6,811 bases of DNA, taken from an archaeon. Lineage in GTDB: Archaea > Thermoproteota > Nitrososphaeria_A > Caldarchaeales > Wolframiiraptoraceae. This document shows, piece after piece, positions 1 to 6,008 of the stretch. How positions within the stretch are numbered: the stretch's first letter is position 1; each line of letters opens with the position of its first letter. The translations under genes were made by a program, and so were the position numbers. The notes under the pieces are model-generated. The model saw nothing but the letters and a program-made list of their open reading frames with translations, searched no databases and was not told where the DNA came from. Location of the stretch: contig JAPDJZ010000113.1 in NCBI GenBank assembly GCA_029258815.1, forward strand, positions 1 through 6,811. The letters are read 5' to 3'.

Positions 1-51
1 TCTAAAGTTGCTCATTAACAGCGGGCATTTTAGGCGGGCTAATGCGATGCG

Positions 52-58
52 TTTATAA
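52..58 (+). promoter_or_regulatory. TATA-like box for nrdJ
   Basis: The sequence TTTATAA matches the archaeal TATA consensus. Its centre lies about 27 bp before position 82, which would place the transcript start just ahead of the ribosome binding site at 84-89 and the TTG at 99. This element would lie inside the gene if translation began at the upstream ATG (42), which argues against that ATG. No clear BRE is visible. The call rests on motif and spacing only. Confidence 0.45.
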
Positions 59-83
59 CCAATCGAATACGATATGGGTTCTT

Positions 84-89
84 GGGGAG
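84..89 (+). promoter_or_regulatory. Shine-Dalgarno site choosing the TTG start of nrdJ
   Basis: GGGGAG sits 9 nt before the TTG at 99 and can pair with the CCUCC tail of the 16S rRNA at the other end of this window. The in-frame ATG at 42 has no comparable purine-rich site in front of it. This site is the main reason for placing the nrdJ start at 99. Confidence 0.5.
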
Positions 90-98
90 TATAGAGAA

Positions 99-3000
99 TT
101 GGAGGGCGGGTCGAGAAAATTAGAGTTCCCGGTGAAGAAGGTGATCAAGCGGGACGGCAGAGTCGTCGACTTCGATCCGTCGAGGATACGGGAAGCCATA
201 AGGAAGGCGATGGTTCACGTAAACAGATACGATGAGGAAAGCCTGAGAAAGGTCGTCAACCACGTCCTAGAGCTCATAGCCGAGAAGTACGGGGCCGAGA
301 AAATACCGCATGTCGAGGAGATTCAGGACATAGTCGAGCTGAGCCTCGTGAAGTTCGACCTATACGAGGTCGCGAAAGCCTACATACTCTACAGGAAGGA
401 GAGGGAGAAGATTAGGGAGGAGAAGAAGAAGATCTTAGAGAAGGATTACGTCGACGAGGTCGATAAGGCGTTCAGCCTAAACGCTCTGAGGCTTATGGCG
501 AGCAGATACCTCCTGAAGGATGAGGAGGGGAAGCTCCGCGAAGATCCGAAGCACATGTTCCAGAGGGTCGCGGCTCTCATAGTCATCTCGGACATGCTTC
601 ACGACCCGGAGATCTTCGACAAGAACTACGGCCAGCGAAAGCATCCGCACGAGGACTTCTCTCCGGAGGAGTATGAGGGAAAGCTCGGCCTCGGGAGAAA
701 GCCCGACGGATCGTACGAGGTAACTTGGAACAGGTGGCATCTCGAGCGGATGAAGGCGCTGTACGATGAGCTGAACGAGGAGAGGGCCATGAAATGTTCT
801 TGGAGCGAGTTCCTGAAAATGCTCGAAGATGGAAAGTTCGAGAAATACTATCGGAACTTCAAGGAATACTACGACCTAATGGTCGGCAAGAAGTTCATGC
901 CGAATAGCCCGACCCTATTCAACGCCGGAACCCGGCTCGGCCAGCTAAGCGCGTGCTTCGTCCTGCACATAGACGACAACCTCGAGTCCATAATGCGCGC
1001 GGCCCAAGACGCGGCGCTGATCTTCAAGTCGGGCGGAGGGGTGGGGATAAACTACTCGAGGCTGAGGCCTGAGGGGGACATCGTGTTCTCGACGTTCGGC
1101 GTCGCGTCCGGCCCGGTCTCCTTCATGAGGATAATAGATGTGGTCACCGACGTGGTTAAGCAGGGCGGTAAGAGGCGGGGGGCGAACATGGGGATACTCG
1201 AGGTATGGCATCCGGACGTGGAGACCTTCATAAAGTCTAAGGAGAGGGAGGGGTTCCTAGAAAACTTCAACATCTCGGTTCTGCTCACCCCGGACTTCTG
1301 GAGGCACTACGAGGTCGGGGAGCCGTATCCGCTCGTAAATCCGAGGGATGGAAAGGTCTGGAGAAAAGTGGACCCGAGAAGGCTCCTCAGGACGATAGCC
1401 GAGATGGCTTGGAAGACCGGAGACCCCGGAGTCCTATTCCTAGACAATATGAACAAGAGGAACATATTCCTCGAGAAGCTCGGGCCAATAAGATCGACGA
1501 ATCCATGCGTGACCGGAGATGCCAGAATACCGACGGACTACGGATTAATCAAATTGTCAGAGCTTTGTGAACTCTATAGATCCGATGACCGGGTTAGAAT
1601 ACTGACGGACGATAGAGCGCTGGGTGAAGCGCTTATTCAGCAAAGTGGGGTTATTACCAAGATGGCAGTTAAGCTTCTACGAACACCCTCCGCAACTCAT
1701 AGAAGGCCGTTGAAAATTGTTAAGTCGGGGGTTAAAGACGTCTATGAAATCGTAACGAGTCACGGATATAAGCTTAAGGCGACACCAGACCATAAAGTTC
1801 TAACAGAGAGAGGCTGGATTAGGGTAAGCGATCTGAGAAAGGGGGACAGGCTCTTCATACAGCCGTCCGGCTGCTTCGGAAAATACGGATCCACGGAGCT
1901 TGGAAGGATTCTAGGATGGCTTGTGGGCGATGGTCAAATAGATGATGACGGTAGAGTAACACTATGGTTCTACGGCAAGGATAAAGAGTTAGCGACGATA
2001 ATTGCTGAAGACGTTAAGAAGATCCTTGGGCGAAGCGTCCGAATAAATGAAGCTAAAGATAGAGATGCCTGCTATATTGTCTCAAGGAGCCTTGGAAGGC
2101 TTCTGAGAGAAACTCTTGGAATACATGAAAGGCTTAGTGTTCCAGAGATAGTGTTTAAGGGGAGCAGGGAGATGCAGAAGGGCTTCCTTCAAGCATTATT
2201 CACCGCCGATGGGACGATTCTCTTTAGTAAGGGCGGCTGCAGCATAAGGTTAACAAGCATATCCAAGAAGCTTTTAGAAGAGGTTCAACTATTGCTACTC
2301 AACTTCGGCATAGTTTCCAAGATATACGAGAATAGGCGAAGAGCGCAAGTTCGCCTATTACCTGACGGGCGAGGAGGACTCAAAAAGTATTGGTGCGAAG
2401 CTTATCATGAACTCTCAATCGATAAGGAGAATAGGGATAAATTCGCCGAGCAGATAGGATTCCTAGATGAAACGAGGCAAAGAAAGTTAGAGAAGTGGAT
2501 TAAGTCGAAGAAGAGAAAGAGTAATCGTGAATGCTTCGTAACAACTGTTAAGAATATCAGGTATGCTGGGAAGGAGGAAGTCTATGATGTGGTCGAGCCA
2601 GTAACGAGAAGCTTCATAGCTAATGGAATCTGCGTGCACAATTGCGGTGAACAGCCTCTCTATCCATTCGAGTCCTGTAATCTCGGAAGCATTAACGTCT
2701 ATGCTTTCGTTAAGCGCGACTTTAACGGCGTTGAGATCGATTGGGATGAGCTCGCTAGGGTCGTGAAGCTTGCCGTAAGGTTCTTGGACAACGTAATAGA
2801 CGTGAACAAGTATCCTCTGAAGCAGATCGAGTATAGGACGAAGAGATCGAGGAGGATAGGTCTCGGGGTTATGGGGGTCGCCGACGCCCTCTTCGCCCTG
2901 GGAATACCGTATAATAGCGAGGAGGGCTTCAGCTTCATGAGCAGGCTAGCCGAGTTCATAGCGTATCATGCCTACCTGGCGAGCGCGGAACTGGCGAGGG

Positions 3001-3926
3001 AGCGCGGCCCCTTCCCACTATACTGGGAGTCCGCTTATCCCAGAGGCGAGATGCCGGTGGAGGGATTCTATCACCCTGAGTGGTGGACCTTGGACTGGAG
3101 TAAAGTGATCGAGGAGATAAAGAGGCATGGGATAAGGAATAGTCATGTAATGACCGTTGCGCCGACCGGGAGCATATCCATGCTCGTGGACGCGTCATCC
3201 GGCTTGGAGCCCCAGTTCGCTCTGGTTTACGAGAAGAGAGTTACGGTCGGGACGTTCTACTACATCGACGCGGAGTTCGAGAGGCAGCTTAAGGAGAGGG
3301 GATTATACAATGATACGATTCTGAAGAAGATCGCGGATAACGGCGGATCCGTTCAAGGCTTGGAGGAGATACCCGAAGACCTGAGGGAGGTGTTTCTAAC
3401 GGCGTACGATATCCCTTGGTGGGATCACATCAGAGCTCAATACGAGTTCCAGAAGTGGATAGACGCGTCGGTGAGCAAGACGATAAACATGCCGGCCTGG
3501 GTCTCGGTCGACGACGTCCTCAAAGCGTACCTATTCGCGTATAAGCTCGGGCTGAAGGGATTGACGATCTATAGGGATACTTCTAAAGCCGCTCAGGTTC
3601 TCGTTACTCCGTCTCAGAGGTCGTCGAGGTACGTCGCGCTAACGCCTAACAAGACCATCGAGCTCATGAGAAGCCTTGGGGTAGAGCCTCCGAGACCTGA
3701 GGCGGAGGAGGTGAACGATGCTGAGAGGAAGAAGAGGATGCTTCAGCTTGTCTACGCTGGGGAGGAGCCGAGCTCCGTGGAGCCTAGAGCTGAGCGCGAG
3801 CCAGCTTCGAAGCCCCTGATAAAGAGCTATGAAAAGTGCCCGGAATGCGGGAGCCCGAACCTCCATTACCAAGAGGGTTGTGTTAAGTGCCTGGACTGCG
3901 GGTGGACGAGCTGCATAATCACCTAG
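99..3926 (+). CDS. nrdJ: Adenosylcobalamin-dependent (class II) ribonucleotide reductase, intein-containing
   Basis: This enzyme reduces ribonucleotides to deoxyribonucleotides in the cytoplasm using a cobalamin-generated thiyl radical. Numbered from TTG 99, the precursor is 1275 aa: 896 aa of enzyme plus a 379-aa intein at residues 470-848. An ATP-cone domain lies at about residues 10-110 (VIKRDGRVVDFDPSRI). The barrel follows, with MPNSPTLFNAG, the redox cysteine C286 (QLSAC), and the active-site N-P-C-G-E motif split by the intein (N468, C849, E851 in the precursor). The second redox cysteine is C860 (FESCNLGSIN). APTGSIS is the phosphate-binding loop, and GLKGLTIYRD precedes the tail. The C-terminus is cysteine-rich (C1247, C1250, C1261, C1264, C1267, C1272), as is usual for class II enzymes that are re-reduced by thioredoxin-like partners. 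An in-frame ATG at 42 gives 19 extra residues. I prefer TTG 99 because a TATA-like box and a Shine-Dalgarno site lie between the two. No frameshift or missing catalytic residue was seen. Confidence 0.95.
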   Translation: MEGGSRKLEFPVKKVIKRDGRVVDFDPSRIREAIRKAMVHVNRYDEESLRKVVNHVLELIAEKYGAEKIPHVEEIQDIVELSLVKFDLYEVAKAYILYRKEREKIREEKKKILEKDYVDEVDKAFSLNALRLMASRYLLKDEEGKLREDPKHMFQRVAALIVISDMLHDPEIFDKNYGQRKHPHEDFSPEEYEGKLGLGRKPDGSYEVTWNRWHLERMKALYDELNEERAMKCSWSEFLKMLEDGKFEKYYRNFKEYYDLMVGKKFMPNSPTLFNAGTRLGQLSACFVLHIDDNLESIMRAAQDAALIFKSGGGVGINYSRLRPEGDIVFSTFGVASGPVSFMRIIDVVTDVVKQGGKRRGANMGILEVWHPDVETFIKSKEREGFLENFNISVLLTPDFWRHYEVGEPYPLVNPRDGKVWRKVDPRRLLRTIAEMAWKTGDPGVLFLDNMNKRNIFLEKLGPIRSTNPCVTGDARIPTDYGLIKLSELCELYRSDDRVRILTDDRALGEALIQQSGVITKMAVKLLRTPSATHRRPLKIVKSGVKDVYEIVTSHGYKLKATPDHKVLTERGWIRVSDLRKGDRLFIQPSGCFGKYGSTELGRILGWLVGDGQIDDDGRVTLWFYGKDKELATIIAEDVKKILGRSVRINEAKDRDACYIVSRSLGRLLRETLGIHERLSVPEIVFKGSREMQKGFLQALFTADGTILFSKGGCSIRLTSISKKLLEEVQLLLLNFGIVSKIYENRRRAQVRLLPDGRGGLKKYWCEAYHELSIDKENRDKFAEQIGFLDETRQRKLEKWIKSKKRKSNRECFVTTVKNIRYAGKEEVYDVVEPVTRSFIANGICVHNCGEQPLYPFESCNLGSINVYAFVKRDFNGVEIDWDELARVVKLAVRFLDNVIDVNKYPLKQIEYRTKRSRRIGLGVMGVADALFALGIPYNSEEGFSFMSRLAEFIAYHAYLASAELARERGPFPLYWESAYPRGEMPVEGFYHPEWWTLDWSKVIEEIKRHGIRNSHVMTVAPTGSISMLVDASSGLEPQFALVYEKRVTVGTFYYIDAEFERQLKERGLYNDTILKKIADNGGSVQGLEEIPEDLREVFLTAYDIPWWDHIRAQYEFQKWIDASVSKTINMPAWVSVDDVLKAYLFAYKLGLKGLTIYRDTSKAAQVLVTPSQRSSRYVALTPNKTIELMRSLGVEPPRPEAEEVNDAERKKRMLQLVYAGEEPSSVEPRAEREPASKPLIKSYEKCPECGSPNLHYQEGCVKCLDCGWTSCIIT
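1506..2642 (+). other. Intein with LAGLIDADG homing endonuclease, inserted in NrdJ
   Basis: This in-frame 379-aa protein intron removes itself and joins N-extein RSTNP to C-extein CGEQPL. In intein numbering, block A is at 1-13 (C1, CVTGDARI) and block B contains TPDH (T93, H96). The two LAGLIDADG helices are LGRILGWLVGDG (132-143, D142) and LQALFTADG (228-236, D235). Block F is VYDVVEP to SFIANG (359-374). Block G ends ICVHN (H378, N379), followed by C+1. All splice nucleophiles and both endonuclease aspartates are present, so splicing and homing both look possible. Block F has R368 where a histidine is common. The coding sequence is poorer in G+C (24-25 of 60 in three hand-counted blocks) than most of the flanking enzyme, which suggests separate ancestry. 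Confidence 0.97.
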
Positions 3927-3933
3927 GCAAACT

Positions 3934-3941
3934 CTTTTAAT
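3934..3941 (+). promoter_or_regulatory. TATA-like box before the C/D sRNA (or nrdJ terminator T-run)
   Basis: CTTTTAAT is centred about 25 bp before the predicted 5' end of the sRNA at 3963, which is normal archaeal TATA spacing. GCAAAC just upstream (3928-3933) is a near match to a BRE. The same TTTT lies 9-12 nt after the nrdJ stop, so it could instead be, or also be, an archaeal U-tract terminator for nrdJ. The sequence alone does not separate these. Confidence 0.4.
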
Positions 3942-3962
3942 CGAATCCGCGAACTAGACCTC

Positions 3963-4019
3963 GTCCGATGAAGAGAAGCCTCCGCTGAGCGGGTGATGAG
4001 TTCAGCCTTGTCTGAGGAC
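3963..4019 (+). ncRNA. C/D box sRNA (2'-O-methylation guide) with D and D' guides
   Basis: A small RNA of about 57 nt that would bind L7Ae, Nop5 and fibrillarin and direct ribose methylation. In order: GTCC (3963-3966); C box GATGA (3967-3971; the first two positions of the RTGATGA consensus are not matched); D' guide 3972-3984; D' box CTGA (3985-3988); a 4-nt spacer; a perfect C' box GTGATGA (3993-3999); a 12-nt D guide (4000-4011); D box CTGA (4012-4015); and GGAC (4016-4019), complementary to the opening GTCC. The 12-13 nt guides and short D'-C' spacer match archaeal C/D sRNA architecture. The D guide core TTCAGCCTTG is fully complementary to CAAGGCTGAA of archaeal 16S rRNA (from memory, E. 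coli 899-908). The nucleotide five from the D box is C4007, which pairs with G902. The D' target is unknown. The weak C box is the main doubt. Confidence 0.78.
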
Positions 4020-4027
4020 TAAATAAA
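4018..4027 (+). promoter_or_regulatory. TATA-like box for top6A
   Basis: ACTAAATAAA starts at the last bases of the C/D sRNA. With usual archaeal spacing, transcription would begin near 4049, leaving a leader of about 28 nt before the top6A ATG. It suggests that top6A has its own promoter. The match to TTTAWATA is only moderate. Confidence 0.33.
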
Positions 4028-4068
4028 CCGATCTTGGCAATAGATATTAGGTCGCGGGCCCGATCATG

Positions 4069-4075
4069 GGAGGAG
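4069..4075 (+). promoter_or_regulatory. Shine-Dalgarno site of top6A, unusually close to the ATG
   Basis: GGAGGAG matches the anti-Shine-Dalgarno sequence well. GGAGG ends only 3 nt before the ATG at 4077, tighter than the usual 5-10 nt. The ATG at 4066 is out of frame, and there is no better in-frame start a few codons later. The same close spacing recurs at the next two genes. Confidence 0.6.
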
Positions 4076-4076
4076 A

Positions 4077-5168
4077 ATGGCCCAGCAGGTTTACAAGGCG
4101 GATCAGATAAAGAGGCAGGTTCTCGCATCGCTTAGGAAGTTCGGGGAGCGGGTAGTCTCGGATCTCGAGCGCGGGAGGTTTCCGAGGATAGAGATCCCGG
4201 CGAGAACGACCTCCAACATAGTTTACGACGAAAAGCTTAGGCAATACGTTCTCGGGGATAAGCGGATCGAGCGGACGGCGAAGAACATTCGGCATCTCAG
4301 GCCGTTCGCCCAGCTTCTCTGGATAGCGACGTTCGCGAAGCAGCTAATCCAGAGAGGGAAGACCTCAACCCTCAGAGACACCTACTACGTCGCTATAGGC
4401 GAGGGGATAGACTTCGAGGACCAGTCCGAGAGCGATGAGATGATAATGCAGCTTGAATCCATCCTAGACTTCCCCCGAGAGGACTTCCACATATTCCCGG
4501 AAGAGAGGGCCTCGATCTTCGGAGACCTAGTAATAGAGTACTCGATCCCGGGATTCAGGGGGAGGCGGATAGATCTTTCGGCCCACCCGGATGGGTTCGC
4601 GATAGGGCCGGCCCTAACCACCGCGGAGTTCGTGAGATGCGGGGCGGAGCAGGTCTTCGTGATAGAGAAGGGCGCCGTCTTCTCGAGATTCGTCGAAGAG
4701 GGGGCGGATAAGAAATACAAGGCGATCCTAATACATACGGCAGGCCAGTCTCCGAGAAATTGCAGGAAGATCATCCGGAGGCTTCACGACGAGCTCGGCC
4801 TTCCGGTCTACGTCTTCACCGACGCCGATCCCTGGGGGGTTCACATAGCGAGCGTCCTAGTCCACGGGTCGGCTCTCAGCGCTCACATAAGGGAGATTAA
4901 CGTCCCCGACGCAATCTGGGCGGGGGTCTGGCCCAGCGATATAAGGAGGTATAAGCTTCCCTCGATGAAGCTATCGGATCGCGACATTAAGCGCATACAA
5001 GAGCTCGAGGCGGATCCGAGATACCAGAAGGATCCTTGGAGGAGGGAGATTAGGGAGTTCTGGAGGGTTAAGCGGAAGGCCGAGCTCGAGGCCTTCAGCA
5101 GATACGGGCTCGAGTTCATAGTGGAGGAGTTCCTGCCGGAGAGGCTCGCCGAGCTTCAGAAGAGGTAG
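4077..5168 (+). CDS. top6A: DNA topoisomerase VI subunit A (Spo11-like)
   Basis: This is the DNA-cleaving subunit of the type IIB topoisomerase, which works as an A2B2 complex with the ATPase subunit Top6B to relax and decatenate DNA. At 363 aa it is full length for the family. The 5Y-CAP (winged-helix) domain spans about residues 30-145 and contains STLRDTYY. The catalytic tyrosine is Y103 or Y104; by analogy with Spo11, the second of the pair. The Toprim domain follows, with its acidic residue E197 in VFVIEKGAV and the metal-binding D249/D251 in TDADPWG. The C-terminal part (PSMKLSDRDIKR, then GLEFIVEEFLPERL) is typical of archaeal Top6A. The gene starts 57 nt after the C/D sRNA and ends 45 nt before the phosphoesterase gene. 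The usual partner gene top6B is not in the window. The ATG at 4077 is the best start, although its Shine-Dalgarno site is very close. Confidence 0.96.
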   Translation: MAQQVYKADQIKRQVLASLRKFGERVVSDLERGRFPRIEIPARTTSNIVYDEKLRQYVLGDKRIERTAKNIRHLRPFAQLLWIATFAKQLIQRGKTSTLRDTYYVAIGEGIDFEDQSESDEMIMQLESILDFPREDFHIFPEERASIFGDLVIEYSIPGFRGRRIDLSAHPDGFAIGPALTTAEFVRCGAEQVFVIEKGAVFSRFVEEGADKKYKAILIHTAGQSPRNCRKIIRRLHDELGLPVYVFTDADPWGVHIASVLVHGSALSAHIREINVPDAIWAGVWPSDIRRYKLPSMKLSDRDIKRIQELEADPRYQKDPWRREIREFWRVKRKAELEAFSRYGLEFIVEEFLPERLAELQKR

Positions 5169-5206
5169 CCTCTAAACTAAATACGCCGGATGCTCCTCTG
5201 AATACC

Positions 5207-5212
5207 GGGAGG
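5207..5212 (+). promoter_or_regulatory. Shine-Dalgarno site fixing the TTG start of the phosphoesterase
   Basis: GGGAGG ends 1 nt before the TTG at 5214. An in-frame TGA at 5199 blocks any longer version, and the next in-frame start-like codon (GTG 5244) has no such site. Because the spacing is tight, initiation could be inefficient or depend on coupling to top6A upstream. A weak A/T-rich element (5172-5182) could also act as a local promoter. Confidence 0.5.
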
Positions 5213-5213
5213 C

Positions 5214-6008
5214 TTGAAGCTTCTTCACGGATGGCCGGCGGTAGTGGTCGAGAAGCCCGTGAAAACCCTGATAGTCTCCGACGTCCACTTCGGGTTCGAG
5301 GCGGAGCTCGCGGAGAAGGGGATTAGGATTCCGAGCCAGACTCGGAGGCTCAAGGATAGGCTGGTTGAGGCCGTGAAGATGGTTGATGCTAGGAGGATGA
5401 TATTCCTCGGAGACCTGAAACACATGGTCCCCCTATCGTCTCGGATCGAGTGGAGGGAAATGCCGAGAGCCTTGGAAGAGCTTAGGGATCTGGGGGTCGA
5501 GCTCGTTCTAATACCCGGAAACCACGACGGCGACATAGAGAGGATCCTCGGAGACCTGCTCAGATACGAGGATTCCAGGGGCGTGCTGCTGGAGGCCGAG
5601 AAGAAGCTATACCTCCTCCACGGCCACACCCGGCCATCCCCGCAGGTCCTAGAGTCCGAAATAATAATCATGGGCCATCTACACCCGGTCGTAAGCCTTC
5701 GAACCGATCTGGGGCTGATCGTTAGGCGCAGGATCTGGCTATACGCGAGGGGGGATAAGCGGGTTCTAGCCGAGAAGCTCGGGCTGGGGGCGGGGAGGAG
5801 GGGTAGGATAGACCTGCTGGTCGTGCCCGCCTTCAACCCAATCCTAACCGGGATGTCGGTGAACAGCAGCCCGCCCCGGGAGAAGCTCTGGCCTCTAGTC
5901 AAAAGCGGAGCGTTCGACCTAGATCGAGCCGAGGCCATAACCCTCCACGGGGAGAGGCTTGGAAGCATCAGGCAGCTTAGGAGGGCTCTGGGGGGCTGCG
6001 AGGCTTGA
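5214..6008 (+). CDS. Metallophosphoesterase, archaeal SbcD-related / PdeM-like (Mre11 superfamily)
   Basis: A 264-aa calcineurin-like metallophosphoesterase, probably a DNA phosphodiesterase or nuclease. All metal-site motifs are present in order: D23-x-H25 (SDVHFGFE), G66-D67 in GDLKH, N103-H104-D105 (GNHD), H136-G-H138, and G154-H155-L-H157. The GDLKH form, the FGFE extension of motif I and the conserved tail (VVPAFNPILTGMSVN at about 203-217) match the archaeal SbcD-related family and bacterial PdeM, which occurs with Lhr helicase and DNA ligase in DNA-damage gene sets. It lacks the long capping and coiled-coil regions of true Mre11/SbcD, and no rad50/sbcC gene is present. The gene lies 45 nt after top6A, and its last 4 nt overlap the next gene. 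The substrate cannot be read from the sequence. Confidence 0.92.
   Translation: MKLLHGWPAVVVEKPVKTLIVSDVHFGFEAELAEKGIRIPSQTRRLKDRLVEAVKMVDARRMIFLGDLKHMVPLSSRIEWREMPRALEELRDLGVELVLIPGNHDGDIERILGDLLRYEDSRGVLLEAEKKLYLLHGHTRPSPQVLESEIIIMGHLHPVVSLRTDLGLIVRRRIWLYARGDKRVLAEKLGLGAGRRGRIDLLVVPAFNPILTGMSVNSSPPREKLWPLVKSGAFDLDRAEAITLHGERLGSIRQLRRALGGCEA
6000..6003 (+). promoter_or_regulatory. GAGG ribosome binding site at the SWIM gene start
   Basis: GAGG lies 1 nt before the TTG at 6005. The nine bases GAGGCTTGA (6000-6008) are identical to the start context of the preceding gene (5209-5217). A run of six G at 5990-5995, 9 nt upstream, is an alternative binding site with normal spacing. Confidence 0.4.

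Noticed and set aside
1..98. Cobalamin riboswitch or NrdR-type boxes upstream of nrdJ
   Set aside because: No B12-box-like sequence and no paired palindromic operators were seen in the short upstream region, and such riboswitches are not expected in archaea.
1506..2642. Intein region read as an enzyme domain insertion or a separate endonuclease gene
   Set aside because: Blocks A, B, F and G and the C1/HN/C+1 residues define an intein, and the reading frame is continuous through both junctions.
3972..3984. D' guide pairing with the 16S segment in this window (CGGAGG near the right edge)
   Set aside because: Only six bases match before mismatches begin, too short for a C/D guide duplex.
5169..5213. 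A second C/D-like RNA in the top6A-phosphoesterase gap (GGATG followed by CTGA)
   Set aside because: There is no proper C box, no C'/D' pair and only about 7 nt between the elements.
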